64,000 bases of DNA from Aristolochia californica. Its lineage: Eukaryota > Streptophyta > Magnoliopsida > Piperales > Aristolochiaceae. The notes below the pieces were generated by a model. That model searched no databases, had not been told where the DNA came from, and saw only the letters and a program-made list of their open reading frames with translations. The stretch spans positions 17,965,227-18,029,226 of the forward strand of contig JARWKL010000012.1 of the NCBI GenBank assembly GCA_029961685.1, read 5' to 3'. Positions within the stretch are counted from its first letter, which is position 1; each line of letters begins with the position of its first letter. Both the position numbers and the translations under genes were made by a program. Below, one piece after another: positions 11,202 through 24,086 of the stretch.

Positions 11202-14200
11202 ATGGGTAATAAACTGATTTGCATGCCAAAGAAGGGAAGCAGAGATATTGGATCCAAGAGCAAGAGAAGCGGACGTCTATCACAAAGAAAGATGGCCATG
11301 GAAGAAGAACTATTGCACCGTCAAGCTCTTTCCATGGCAATTCAGCAGCAGCAGCTCTCTCAGAGGTTTGAGGGCTCCATGTCACGCCGAATCGGATCTA
11401 CAAGCTCTCGAAGGAGGACAATGTCTGATACATTCTCCAATGGGAAGCAGGTTGGTGTTGCGTGATTTCTTCTATTGATTGTCTTGTTTCCGCAGTTCTT
11501 GTTTTAAACGTGTTTCTGCTTGCGAGAAAAAAAAGTGATTCTGCTGCCAATTTAAGCATTTCGACTAAAAACTAGAGATAATGTGTGCAACATGGAAATA
11601 ACTTAGACTTGCAAGACCGACTTCTGCTGGTGTAGATGAAAACTAGTAGGCCAATCCCCCTCTCACTGCAAAAGTAGCTTTGCATTTACTAATCACTCAG
11701 CTAGATGTATCACCTTGTAAGCCTTCTTTTGGCTATAATTCAATGAAAGAAGTGGTGATTTTACTATGAGGGATTGGTGAAACAAAGAGGGGCTAAACAT
11801 CATCCGTTTTGGTCATTGGCTTGATAGGATAAGTTGATAACAGTTTGTGGGAGTTGAAGTCTACAATGAGATAGCAGTAGAGTACCTCAGAACTGTTAAA
11901 GATCAAGTAGGCTGCTAATTTGACAACTCCACCTTAGTCGCAGCATTTGTGTTTAGCCTTCACATCATCCTTTTAGAAATGAGGTCGTAAAATCTCAAGT
12001 TGCACATATTATTATTGTTCTTTCTTAAGGTTATAATTCCACTTTCAACTTAGTTGGAAATCAATTGGATTTGACAATGGACAGAAGTGCCCTGCACTGA
12101 TGCTTTGATCTGTATGAGTTCAAAAAGTATGGCCAGAACAGGGGATTGTAGTTCCCATTTTCTGTATTTTGTTACTTCAAAGATCATAAATAGATTGAAC
12201 TCTTGCTGTTCCATAAGGCTGTATGAATCAGTTTAAGATGCATTAGTGGATCTGTCTTGTGATGTCAGGATACCTACAGCCATTGATAAAATTGAATGCG
12301 TGGTATTGATTCTGTGGCATGTTAAAAAGCATGCATTTCTTATCCTGAAACACATTTGTGCAGGATCAAGATATTTTGGAGAATATTAAGATAAAAAAAA
12401 TTGTTCTTATTCATGGAGAAGGATTTGGAGCATGGTGTTGGTACAAGACGATTTCTCTGTTAGAGGAAGCAGGATTGTTTCCCACTGCTTTAGATCTCAC
12501 AGGTTCAGGGATTGACCACACAGATCCAAATTCAGTATCAACTCTGGCAGAGTATTCAAAGCCACTAATTGACTATCTAAGAAAACTCCCTGAGGATGAG
12601 AAGGTATTCAGTGGGTTAACTCCTTTAAGCCCTATCTTTTTGGATTATTTTCTTGAACAGGGTCATGATCCTTTTAGACCTACAGGTTATTTTGGTTGGT
12701 CACAGTTGTGGAGGGGCGACAATATCTTATGCTCTAGAGTGCTGTCCAGAGAAAATTTCAAAGGCAGTTTACTTAAGTGCCACAATGGTGGCGGATGGGC
12801 AGAGACCCTTCGATGTATTCACAGAAGAGGTATGTTATGTTCATGCAAGGCATTTTTGCTCTGTTCAACTCACCACGTGAAGGGGCTACATTGCAAACTC
12901 TTACCTTTCAAGTTACCATGCTGTCTTGTTTCTTATGGTCTCTGTCTTATGCCTTTGCTTTATTAAACTTATTTTTAAGGTAACATCCTTGCAAAGTGAA
13001 CTGTTGACATAATGCTTATGCCGGCAGATGACCATTACATAAAAGGGTTGGAGCAGTTGTATCTAGCATGTTGCTTATAGTAGATCTCTGAAAATTTAAG
13101 TTTCTCAAATGTGAATTAGTTTCACTGCTCATTCCACTGTATTTAACATAACAAATTACTAAAAAAACATGATTACAGATGATGGTAACAATTATACCTA
13201 TAGGCTTTGCTACATCATCTTTAAAATCATAATTTTCTGATGTAAAAATTGGCACTTTGCAGCTAGCATCAGCTGAAATATTTATGCAGGAGTCACAGTC
13301 TCTAAAATATGGTAATGGTAAGGACAAGTCTCCTACAAGTCTCATGCTGGACAAACAACAGATCAGAGGACTATATTTCAGCCAGAGCTCCTCCAAGGTA
13401 TTATTTTTTGAAAAATTTTCTTCCTTCTTGAGCTTTAAAGTTTAGGGGCAGAGAACTTCTTGGGATGATTGGAATGTTTTGCATACATTTGTTGAATGCT
13501 TTAAGCTGAATCATTTGACAATCCATTTTAGCTATTTTTACTAGTCTCTGCTGCAGTTTTGTTTATTAACCACTTTTTAGCCATTGGTATTTTGGTTCAA
13601 CATTTTGCAGCCTAGTTTTTTTTTAACTTTCCCAAATTCCGTTGATATTTCAGTTAATAATTAATGTTGAGTGATGATTGAAATATATAAAATGCTCTCT
13701 TTCACCACCTTGCTCAACAGGTTGTCCACTTAAGCACTAAATTCCAAGTGTAGAGCCAGTCTGTAGGTCTAATAAACAACTGGTAAACATGAAGAAAACC
13801 TTCGATTGAGCACAAGTCAACACGATCATGCATTGCAATTGACAGGTTCGAGTAATCCAAGTTCAGAACTCCCATTTGTATGTTATGCTGAAGCAGCAGC
13901 ATGTCACGCACTTTGAACTTCGTTTCTCAGAAACTCTCATTCACAGTTCTGTTGTGACCCCCCCAAAAAAAAGCTGTCTTGTCCTATAATTTCTGACCAG
14001 CACAGGAATTGGTAGAGAAAAATTCAATTAGAAGGTTCTTGAAGTTATGATGATTGATTTGGAAAGCATAAGCCTTTAGCTTTAGACTTATTTGTCTGAG
14101 CTGCCCGGATTGCCTAGTCATATATGACAAGCAACTGATTTTGCAAATGTACTAGAAGACCAACACAAAACTAAGAAACAAGGAAGCATCTAGCTTTCCC

Positions 14201-14989
14201 AGTAAATAGGACCAAATATCTATCTGACTTTTTAATAGAAAAGATTAAGGCTGGCATTTGAGTTTTGACTATCTACTTTTCCATCCACCATGGCACTACA
14301 TGGCTCACGGCAAGCGAATCAAAATGTCAATTCCTGGGTATCCATCTTTTTAAAAATAAAATAAAGTCAAATAAAAAGAGAAAAAAAAATTGAAAATGGT
14401 TTTAGTTGTAAAAGATTCTTGGTTTTCCCCTTCTCAGGTTTCAGTAATGCTGTTATTTATTGGTGTTGAAAAACAAGTTCTCATTCATTCTTTTTGGAAG
14501 TGAAGTTTTCATTCATATGATTAAAAGAGTTTTTGTAAGTGATGTGCTGATGTATGTTAAGTGTAAAATGGTGAAATAAAAAAGATTGATAGGAGAAAGA
14601 AAAAGGGAAAAAGAGAGAAAAGTTGCAGGAAAAGAGAGCCAGAGAAAATGATTCTAAACAGCTAATAAGTAAATTACCTGCATTTATTCTGCATTAACTG
14701 GAAGGTCTGTTTGCAGGATGTTGCATTGGCTATGGTTTCCATTAGGCCAATCCCTCTGGGACCCATCATGGAGAAACTCTCTCTCTCACAGGAGAAATAT
14801 GGTAGTGTACCTCGTTACTACATCCAGACACTGGAAGACCACACTCTCTCCCCAGACATTCAAGAGAAGCTAGTGAGAGAAAACCCACCTCAGGGGGTGT
14901 TCAAGATCAAAGGCAGTGATCACTGTCCCTTCTTTTCAAAGCCACAGTCCCTGCACAAAATTTTGCTTGAAATTGCCCAGACACCATGA
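11202..14989 (+). CDS. Methylesterase, MES11-14-like alpha/beta hydrolase (5 exons)
   Basis: The enzyme belongs to the plant MES/SABP2 family, which hydrolyses methyl esters of hormones such as IAA, jasmonate or salicylate. Its own substrate cannot be read from sequence. Exons are 11202-11450, 12364-12603, 12686-12829, 13263-13397 and 14717-14989. All introns are GT-AG and phase 0, giving 346 aa. Residues 1-83 are the basic, Ser/Gln-rich N-terminal extension typical of the MES11-14 subgroup (SMAIQQQQLSQRFEGSMSRR), described as plastid-directed in relatives. The hydrolase core follows: oxyanion region IHGEGFGAWCW (99-109), nucleophile elbow GHSCGG (Ser170), Asp297 (TLED) and His325 (GSDHCPFF). 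Spacing matches the SABP2 triad. The start is the ATG giving MGNKL. It looks intact and functional, with the assignment to subgroup firm and the exact ortholog unknown. Confidence 0.93.
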
Positions 14990-15280
14990 AACATGATTCC
15001 ATACAGGCCTTGCTCAAAGACGCTTGGAGTGACCACAGAAGTGTTAGTTTTTATGCATTGTTGTTTTATGTAGTTAGATAGAAGGGGTGAGCTCCAGGAA
15101 TGACGAGCTTTATAAGATAAGGAGAGGTTTGTAGAGTATTTTCCTTTGTTTCATATTGTTCATGTGTTGTGAAATATTTAAAAATGTGACTAGAAACACC
15201 TCAGATTTATGGGAGTTAACACAATTTAGTAATATTTATTTATTTACTTGTATTTAATGTTCCTATTTTAAAAAATTAAG
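14990..15280 (+). other. 3' UTR and downstream flank of the methylesterase
   Basis: AT-rich sequence follows the TGA stop, with TTTGTAGAGTATTTT and later AATATTT-rich stretches but no exact canonical AATAAA near the stop. The polyadenylation point cannot be fixed. Confidence 0.35.
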
Positions 15281-15284
15281 CCAT

Positions 15285-16850
15285 TTGTTGGCCTAGGTAA
15301 TTTATCAAGAGGAGGGTGAATTGAGATGTACAAAATAAAATGTCGGTGCTTAATAAAAAATTAATGCAAGTAATAAAGTACACGCTAGAAGAGAACACAA
15401 AAATTTTGTTCCCGATGTTCCCCTGTTGGTAACCTTTTTTACATTTACGTAATTACACATGATTAATCCAATAACAAGTGGGTAAAGAACCACGTCTTTC
15501 TTGTTCAAGGTGAAGAAGGTAGCATAATATATCGAGTAACTAGAAGAAGTACACTATTATGTGTTTAAGAAAGGTGATGAATAAAATTTTAAATCATTGT
15601 ATGGCCTTAGACGAACAAATTAGTCGAATAAGAAATGATCAAAAGAAAGATATTGGAAGGAAGTTGTTCAAATGAGAGTTTGATTGAACAATATATGTTG
15701 ATCGACCAAAGTTCAAACTTCCTAACTTGATCGACCAAGTTGCCTTGATTGATCAAAATGAAACAATAGAAGAAGAAATTTTTTGATCTAACAATATTTG
15801 TTATTCGAACAAAGAGTGCCTTGAAAGTACAAAGGCGTACTTCCAAGTTTTGATCTAGGTTTGTTAGGTCACAAAATGATGTAAGTGACCTACCACTATA
15901 ACTAGTAGTTCAATGATAAAATTTTAAGTATTTTATAAAAAAATTAATATGGTTTTCATCTTTTTGCTAGAGGAGAAAAAGTCCATTTTTTTGCTCTAAC
16001 AACTAGTTCTTAGAACATATTTCATCTATTTATGCTAGTTCTTATCTCATTCATGTGTGACAAAGTTTGCCACACTAGCAACAACCATAATAAAAGCATT
16101 CTCACTCTTTGAGATCATCTTTGGGGTTTGAATTGTCTTAGCTTATAGTTGTGTTGGAATTGATCCTCTATAGTGTTAAACAACTTTATATTTTCCAACA
16201 AGTGAATTTGGGTTTTGATTTTCAAATTTGACATTTGATTGAGCTGGATCGAGTACAATTGAACCAATATTTCAAAAAATAAAAAATAATTGTACTCGTG
16301 AATTTTGAAAATAAAAGAGGCTTAATATGTGTTGAAAATTGTAAGCAAGTAACCCTTGTTTTATGTTTGGTTAACCCATGTGTAGGCTATATCAAACTCT
16401 CAACTTTTTTACATTTAAAAGAATTTTAGTAGTTGTAGTTGAGTAATTTAAAATTCCTTTGAAAACTAACTTTGCTTGTTCTAGCAAAAAAATCCCTTTA
16501 TGAGTCTAAACTTGTGTAGCTTAATGAGGTGTTGCAATTCCCTTTGTGAACATTTGATGTAATATTGTCTTTACTACTTTTTGATATAAATGTCATATAA
16601 CTATTGACATAGTCAATTTAACTCAAAGTGGCAAAGTAACATATATATTGCGCGCCTAGGGAATGGATTAGTGACTTGAGTTTGTGTTATGAACCATTAT
16701 AAGATCCCTTGTTTTTGTATCTTGATTCTTTATTTGCTCAAAGTCTTAATTTCATATTAAGTTGTAAATTAACTTGAAGAAAGTTTAAAATTCCTATTAG
16801 TGCTCACAAACCCCTCCCCCCTCTTATTTGCAATTAGAAGGCCACAAAGG
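15285..16850. repeat. Degenerate LTR-retrotransposon-like remnant
   Basis: At the left edge, the minus strand reads ATTCACCCTCCTCTTG... to CCTAGGCCAACA, which resembles the 3' end of SIRE-type LTRs. At about 16,810 the plus strand has CCCCTCCCCCCTC followed by TTATTTGC, resembling a second such end. TTGATCGACCAA/TTGATTGATCAAA motifs (15,690-15,760) recall the palindrome-rich LTR at 4046-5665. No coding domain is seen. Confidence 0.35.
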
Positions 16851-18900
16851 GCAATTACAACAATACCCAAGAGTTGCCACAACTAAATTAGGCTACACAA
16901 TCCTAGTCATAACACAAATTTTGACTACCCTAGACAAATATACAGTACCTTACAGAGATCAATGCCTTTTAAAGTGGGTATCCACCTCACTTAGCCTTCA
17001 ACAGACTTGGACTAGTGTAACAAGGCTTAGTCAAGTACAATGCAAGGGACATTAGCTTTACAATAGAAACACACTTAATGCTTCTTGTATAGGATGATTT
17101 CGCAATAAGTGTCCAATATACCCAATCCTATGTGCCTATAAAAGTGAGGAGAAGCTCAAACTAATGCCACTTAACTTGTTCTAAGAATATGAAGCCCTTT
17201 GAAGAAGCTCAGATCTGATTGAAACTAAAAACAACTTTTCAAGCCACTGAAATGAGAAGAGGATTAAAAATTTGCTCGCCAATACCGAATATAATAAGAT
17301 AATATAGACTACATACAATCAGAGAGCTTCAAGTCAGGAACCAATGTACTTAATTTTTTCAGAATAGAGAGTGTTTTAAGCCTTTGCTTCTTCACTTAGT
17401 GCTCCACCAAGTCTTGAGTCACTTTGGTCTTCATTCATGACTTGGAAATGGTGAGACAAAGGTTAAATAGATTGAAATCAATGTTACAAAAACTGATTTC
17501 AAGGCTATGACTGTTCAATAAAGAGAAACATCAGCATATTATGCTGTTACACAAAAAGAATATCTAATTAGACATTTAAATATACTTCTAAAGAAAGATT
17601 TAGTCATCTGATATGCATATAACTTGTTAAGAAAAACCCACTGACACCTATCTGAGTAGATTGTCTTCCCTCCAACAAAAAGGAAGTTCAAGTGTCCAAC
17701 GCCTTTCATCAGAAATCAACTACACAGCCAATTCTTTATCCTTGATTTGCCTCCCAGCAATGATGAAATCACATTTTTGCAGTAACAAAGAAACATTATA
17801 TTGTCAAATTATAAAGCTACCAACAAGTAGAAATAGTCCAGCTGCAGTGACCCACAAAGTCGTCCATACTGAATCTTCATTTTTTTAATAACTATAACTG
17901 TCTGTTCTATTCAACTGCAACTGTGGAAATTTGCACTCCAACATTCATAAAGAACTTTAAAGTATCAAATTCTTAGTTATAGGCATATGCTCTCTCTCTC
18001 TCTATTTCCTCTTGTTATCATTGCTCTTAAGACAAACAAACCACAGAGAATTTAGAGAATATGGGAAAAAATGTGTAGATTTTCAAACATATTAGACAAA
18101 ATGTTGGAGTCCTAAAAACATAAATCATAGCAGAAGATGAGCATGATCTCAACTACCATCCTTCTACTGGTTGATAATGGCCATAACTCCCTGCTAAACT
18201 GATATTTCAACCGGATAAAGACAATCCAAAACACATGTCAACCTTAAAGCAACCCAAAGTTTTAAGAAATTCCTTTTTTAGTCAGAGGTACACAATGAAG
18301 AGTTGCCAGATTATAGGTAGATATTCTTGTCATATATACAAAAGAATTTCCCAGTACACATAACTAAAGTGATGCAACTGAAAGGCGTTCTCTGAAGTAG
18401 AACAGGTGAAAAAGCAAAGAGCATGTGAGATAAATACATTACAATTAGCGGATAAAAGCTATAGTATTCATTTGTTAGTTCTAATCAAGATCCAGTGGAG
18501 AATATGCCGAAGAGTTTTGTATTTGATTCAAGAAAAATACAGCAAAAGAAAATAGTGAGTCCCAAGTTCTGAGGAAGTGTGAAACTCGGGCCAATAATTT
18601 TTTCCTTCCCTAATACATCGTCTTTATCCCCAGATGTTCCATATGAATTAAAACATGACAACGATTCTCAAGAGAAGAAAAGAGAAAGAAAAAGACAGAG
18701 AGGTAGAGAGAATTGAGGTGAGTCTCAAAGAAGAAAAACTTACTCTCCTATATACATGAGCTTTGACTTCCCTTCCTTGTATCTAATTAACCTATACACG
18801 TAAACAACAAGTCTTACACGAGTAGCGTGAGCCAATTGTAACAAGGTTTACTCGGCATCAAGCAGCGGCAGAGTTGACAATTTGATATGCCCGTAGGGGA
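16851..18900. other. Intergenic spacer, nothing recognised
   Basis: It is AT-rich, with scattered short open frames and no recognisable domain, repeat boundary or RNA gene. A short (CT)n run lies at about 17,990-18,004. Confidence 0.5.
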
Positions 18901-18924
18901 AGAAGAGCACAAGGGATGCTTATT

Positions 18925-19434
18925 TCAATCGACATACTCGAACTCATCCTCCCTGAGATGCGCAAAGAACTTAAGAGGGCCCTGACGACCGGCGACGTTG
19001 TGCGCGAGAAACTCAACCTTGAAGGGGAGATTGGCCGAAATTTGCTTCCCCTTCCATTCTACCACATATTGCTTGATCACCCCTTCGATGCCCATAAGAT
19101 CCATCTCCGAAACCTTAGGCACGTGATAAACTTTCAAAGGGACCTTCACCCGAACCCTAGACCCAACCTTGGCAGCCGGGGAATCCAAATCCGACTCGGA
19201 GGAGGAGATTTCGTTTTCGGTGGGTTTTAACTCCGCAACCTCGCATGAGATCCTCGTCGTGCACCTCCGGGTGCTTCTGTCCGGAGGGCTGTAGGTAATC
19301 GAGAAAGGAACGGGAAGGCGGCCACTTCTGCTACAATTGCAGGACGGAAGGAAGCGACGGTGATTGCGAACATCAAACAAAGAGTAGGAGGAGGAAGAGG
19401 CAGAAGCTGAAACAAAGGTAATCGGCATCCTCAC
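18925..19434 (-). CDS. FTRV: Ferredoxin-thioredoxin reductase, variable chain, chloroplastic
   Basis: This is the variable (A) subunit of the plastid ferredoxin:thioredoxin reductase. The heterodimer takes electrons from photoreduced ferredoxin to thioredoxins in the stroma. The A chain stabilises the catalytic Fe-S B chain and carries no redox cofactor. It is 169 aa and intronless. Residues 1 to about 63 form a Ser/Arg-rich, acid-poor transit peptide (MRMPITFVSASASSSS start). A variable acidic spacer follows (PTENEISSSESDLDS, 71-85). The conserved SH3-like beta-barrel spans 87-169 with KVGSRVRVKVPLKVYHVPK, GIEGVIKQYV and the C-terminal KFFAHLREDEFEYVD. Length fits the family. An alternative in-frame Met at residue 3 would change nothing. 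It looks intact. Neighbours on both sides are spacer. Confidence 0.95.
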   Translation of the reverse strand: MRMPITFVSASASSSSYSLFDVRNHRRFLPSCNCSRSGRLPVPFSITYSPPDRSTRRCTTRISCEVAELKPTENEISSSESDLDSPAAKVGSRVRVKVPLKVYHVPKVSEMDLMGIEGVIKQYVVEWKGKQISANLPFKVEFLAHNVAGRQGPLKFFAHLREDEFEYVD

Positions 19435-19690
19435 GTCGTGCTTCGGGAAGCCGAGAGGGAGAGTAATGGTGAAGGCCTACTGGAGGAGAGGAGAGGAGAG
19501 GGGAGACGAAAGGGATAAAATAATACCAGTAAAATACACCTCCTCAGAAGCCAGGATTGAGAAAATCGGGTAGAAGACTTCACTCGTGGCCGTCACGGCT
19601 TGTGGATGAGGGATGAGAGGCTGGAGGTCTGCCAGTTTTGGGTTGGGACCCTGGGCCTTGTGTGTTGTGACACGAACCCTTATCTTCAAA
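19435..19690 (-). promoter_or_regulatory. Putative FTRV promoter with site II-like element
   Basis: Upstream of the FTRV start codon (minus-strand gene) lies TGGGCCT at 19,652-19,658. This is a site II-type motif common in promoters of plant housekeeping and organelle-protein genes. GA-rich sequence at 19,483-19,510 could be leader. The motif is seen directly and the promoter role is inferred. Confidence 0.35.
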
Positions 19691-21040
19691 TCCTGCTTGA
19701 AAATATCAAGCCTCTATTAACATTATAAAAAATTGAATAAAAATCAAATAGATTTTCCTAATGCATTTAAAATCAACTTAATTAATTTAAGCACCCCAGT
19801 TGAGATTATAAGATTAACTCATTAAAGGTTTAGGTTATTATCAGACTTTTTTTTTTCAAAAAAGTTCTAAAAAATTAAACAGATAAAGTATAAGCTACAG
19901 TGATTATCCACAATATTTGTCAACATGAAATATCAATAAGTATTAGAAAGAAACAATCCACATGATATTGACAGTAGAAGAGAGAGGGTTGGTTCTATGA
20001 AGAAGACCTGACATGAATTATCTCAGTGGTCCAACTCCAGCTCGGCCTCCCCCTCTCCCTTGATCTCATCGGTTAATTATTTTCTCTATTGCACCTCAAT
20101 TTTTTTGTATATGAAATTAATAATAATCACGACAATATTATTCTTCATTCCTATATTCTATAGAAACGATCTCGAACTTACCACTGTAGACTACATCGAG
20201 CTCATAAGTAAATTACCATTGTTGACTTGATATTTATTTTTCATTCCTATAAAAATAAATATTAAGTTTCTTCCATTCGAAGCTCATCATGCTACAGAAA
20301 CCCATGCCAGAAATAAGAGAAAATTATATAATTAAAAAAATAATTTATTAACACTATATGCATTATCTTAGGCTTGGGGTTGGATACTAAAAGAATAAAA
20401 AGAAATTAGACCAAATACTAAAAATATGCACATAAAAAGTAAAATACAATTAAGAAAATAATAAATAAAAATTGAAAGAGGAAAGGTAAAATTCGTAAAA
20501 TAAATTTAAAATAAAAATATAACTAAATTTTAAAATAAAATAATACATAAAAATTTAAATTAAAATAGGAATTATAAAAATAAATACAAATACAAAATAA
20601 TTTTAAATATAAATATAAATAAATATAATTAAATAACTAAAGAACAAAATATAATAATAAAATAATTTGAATTATAGGTTATCTTCCATATTTTCAATGA
20701 CTTAAAATTTCTAGCTTTCAACTAACCAACATAGGTATGAGGAAAGGATTCTTTAAGAAAATAAATAAAATAAAATAACACAAAAATAAACTCCTATACG
20801 ACAAACAATAAAATAAAATAAATATATTATTAATTTATTTATCAAGGTAAATAATTAAATTTATCTTATAAAAAGTTTAAACATAATAGATAAAGGGAAG
20901 CAAATAATATAGAAAACGAAAAATAAGATAAATATAAAAGCAATCGCTCATAAGTAAATTAATATGATATTTAATTAATTCCAAATTTAATTATCAAAAT
21001 AATTAAATCGCACGTACAAAATCGCATGTGCGAAATAGTC
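19691..21040. other. Strongly AT-rich spacer
   Basis: Positions 20,330-21,000 are dominated by AAATAAAATAAA/ATTTAAAATAAA-type runs with no open frame of note. It ends at a run of ten or more G (about 21,050-21,060). No gene or structured repeat is recognised. Confidence 0.5.
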
Positions 21041-21369
21041 TTCTCGCAGGGGGGGGGGGGTGAGATTATTTTTCCCTTCTAACTTAGGTCCTCTGGTTTC
21101 CGCTGAGACGAGGAACAACGCAGTGGGAAAAGCTTCCAACGGCGCCGGCGAGGAACTTTCATCGGGGATAACGGCTGCGACGGAGGCGGCGATGACTGAA
21201 ACAAAGGTGAAGGCATATGAGTGGGAAAAAATCGAGCAGCGACGGAAAGGCAGAAGGCGGCCGGTGAGACAGCTATTAACGACGACAGAGGTGGCCACAA
21301 CAATGGATGGGAGGGGCTCTCGCTCCCGCTCCGCTCGGCAATCCAACTCCCGCTCCCCGGTCCTGACTC

Positions 21370-21571
21370 CCCTGAATCCCCCGCCGCTCGTTAAATTAAC
21401 GAGCCGTCTCACGAGCTTTATGTGCTAAACCTTGATTCGGTCTAGCTCGGCTCGTTAATTTAAATGAGTCGATCCCGGATCTCGAACTCGGATCAAGATC
21501 TAGGTATACCGAATCGAACTGAGCTCTGCTCGAGCCGTTTGCGAGCCGGCTGGTTCGAAGCCACCCCTACA
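21370..21571 (-). mobile_element. Second hAT-like terminal segment
   Basis: This segment matches the 8030-8216 end in order and content. Shared blocks are a TTAA(T/C)GAGC(C) stretch, a CTCACGAGC/CTCGCGAGC block, a TTAA(T/C)TTAAATGAG block, GATCAAGATC, and the terminal GCCACC(C/T)CTA. That terminus reads TAGGGGTGGC outward on the minus strand. The 21,060-21,370 sequence inward has no recognisable transposase, so this is a fragment or non-autonomous relative. Confidence 0.55.
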
Positions 21572-22330
21572 TACAAAGGTGGTTCTTTTTGAGCATGTCA
21601 AAGATAATGGAACAACTAAACTTCTTTTTTCCTAAATATGCTTTTATGTCAGTTTTTCGTAATAGTTTTATTTCCATTGTTAAAGGTGTTGAAGAAGGCC
21701 TTCATACTTTCCATTGTTAAAGGTATTGATCTTGATCTGAGACCAAGTGATTCTAAAGATGAATCTAATGGGGTGGATGGAAATACTAGAAGAAGAGAAC
21801 CATGGACACTAGAGGACCTTGGTGTGTGTCTTTATTTTTAGATTTGTTCCCCAAAATTGCTACTTTCATCTTGAGTTCCTAAAAAACTTTTATTTTTAAT
21901 TTTGACATATTTCTATATGTGCATATCTTGAGTGGGGATTATAAGTTTGTCTTCATTAAATTGAAGCCCACATGAACTTTTTACTGGTTGGTGTTCTTTG
22001 CAATAAGATGAACTTTACCAAGATTTTATTGCTATTGTAGAGAAATTTTCAGTTGACTAGTTGGATTCTTATCCACATCAAAATACTTTTTCTTAATAAT
22101 TTTTCTCTACTTGATTCCACCTTTGATTCTCTTGTTTGGGATTATTGAGAATTCAATTTGTTTGTCTCCTTTGTTTTTTACATGAACAAATAGAGGTGGC
22201 CACCCAAGGAGGTATGGAGACCCTTCATCCTACTCAACAATAAATTTACATGTGTATTGCTAGTCGATTATCGTAATAGAACTACATCAAACTCTTGTCA
22301 TGGAAAAACCAAGTTCAACTAATAATGATT
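21572..22330. other. Spacer, no gene recognised
   Basis: An open frame at 21,638-21,841 has no recognisable similarity. A TAGAGGTGGCCACC sequence at about 22,193 resembles a hAT terminus but has no partner I can confirm. Confidence 0.4.
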
Positions 22331-24086
22331 TAAGCCACAATATTGCACTCAAAACATGACTCATGACATGATATTCTGCTTCAACACTTGATGTTGCTAC
22401 TACACTTTGTTTCTTACTTTGTCAAGTGACTAAATTTTCTCCAACCATTATATAGTAGGTAGAGGTTGGTTTTCTATCATCAACAGAAGCAACACAATCA
22501 GCATTTACAAAGTTTTTAATATTAGTATGAGGACAACATTTATAGAGCAATCCTTGTTTTGGATTCTACTTCAAATACCAAAGGATTCTTTCCAAAGTTT
22601 TTCAATGAGAATTTGTGGTTGATGCAAAAATTGGCTAATAATACTAACAACAAAGGAGATATCTAGCCTTGTGGTAGTTAAATAGATAAACTTATCAACT
22701 AGCTGCTGAAATCTGCCCACATCTACCTCATTTCCAAAATCAGCATGCAACTAATATTAGGATCCATAGGAGTCTCAGTAGGTCTACAACCAAGCACCTA
22801 TTTCTTTTAAGAGGTTGATGACATATTTTCTTTGAGATAGAACTATATAATGTCTAAGACTACAACATTTCAATTTCAAGGAAGTATTTCAATAGCTTGA
22901 GATCTTTGGTTTGAAATTACTTTGCTAGACCTTCCTTTTTTTTGAATGCCACTTTTATCACTCTATGTTATAATAATATTATCAACATATAATGTCATAA
23001 GAGGTTACCTTGATTAGTAAGTTTAACAAAAACAAAGTGGTCAACTTCACATCTCTTGAACCAAATTGAAGAACCACTTTACTGAGTTTATCAAAACTAG
23101 GCCCATGATGACTATTTTAACCTATGGATAGGCTTAGAAAATTGGTACACCTTCTCCCATTCAACCACATAGCCAGTGCAAGCACCACTAAGATTGTTTA
23201 TGAACCAACAACAATAGAAATAAAGCTATTTGTAGTTCCCAAGTTTACTAGCGAGATGTTCAGAAGTTCCATAGTCAATGATCCATCGTGAAGTGACTAC
23301 TTCAACCTATAGATAGACTTAGCAAATTGGTACACCTTCTCCCATTCAACCATATAGCCAGTACAAGTACCACTAAGATTGTTTATGAACCAACAACAAT
23401 AAAAATAAAGCTATTTGTAGTTCCCAAGTTTACTAGCGAGATGTTCAGAAGTTTCATAGTCAATGATCCGTCATGAAGTGACTACTTCAACCTATAAATA
23501 GACTTAGCAAATTGGTACACCTTCTCCCATTCAACCATATAGCCAGTGCAAGCACCACTGAGATTGTTTATGAACCAACAACAATAGAAATAAATCTATC
23601 TATAGTTCCCAAGTTTACTAGCGAGATGTTCAGAAGATCCATAGTCAATGATCCATTGTGAAGTATAGAAATATGAAAAAAAGAAGAACATGTACTTGGA
23701 GTGACTAGCATAGTAATAGTAGTGGAAGATGTGAACGACATACTTTTCAATTTTCACAATGTGTCATAATCTTCAGTTGCGAGAACAACCTTGCCCTGAG
23801 AGGAGTCAGAGGATTCTGCAGCCTTATACTCATTCTTGACATTAACTTGATTAGACTTTAAAAAATCTAGTTTACTATGAAGTCATTAACACCTTCGAAT
23901 CACATGATAGTTCAACTCTTAATAAATACATATTTTTGAGTTTATGGAATCACTAGTGTTAGTGTTGCCTTTGAAATTTATTGAATCACTTGTACTATGG
24001 TTTCAATGACTACAACCACGTCCCCCTCTTCCTTGCCTCTTACAATGTTGCCACCACCTCTCCCTCGAGAGAACTTGATAGAAGTG
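22330..24086 (-). mobile_element. Internally deleted Ty1/copia fragment (gag-PR fused to RT-RNase H)
   Basis: On the minus strand, from 24,086 downward: an Arg/Gly-rich gag tail (HCKRQGRGGRG), then a degenerate protease WIIDYGSSEHLASKL (family form D-S-G-A/S). It passes directly into the end of RT (GEKVYQFAKSIYRLK, compare KVYKLxKSLYGLK). The RNase H region (22,330-22,700) contains VDDRKPTSTYYMVGENLVTW and SSVEAEYHVMS. All of integrase and most of RT are missing. Stops occur throughout. The junction region is triplicated (separate entry). The gypsy element 24,087-29,361 begins immediately to the right, in opposite orientation. Confidence 0.72.
23103..23664. repeat. 185-bp tandem repeat, three copies
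   Basis: Equivalent positions recur exactly 185 bp apart (ATTGGTACAC at 23,141, 23,326 and 23,511; ACTA(T/C)TT.AACC at 23,111, 23,296 and 23,481). Each unit carries the copia protease active-site remnant plus the truncated RT segment, so the unit spans the PR-RT deletion junction. Copies differ at only a few sites, so the amplification is younger than the copia insertion. Confidence 0.9.

Noticed and set aside
13016..13396. 126-aa minus-strand frame overlapping a methylesterase exon
   Set aside because: It is an antisense shadow of exon 4 and adjacent introns with no similarity of its own.
21060..21428. 122-aa + and 141-aa - frames
   Set aside because: They overlap a hAT-like GC-rich subterminal region; no domain on either strand.
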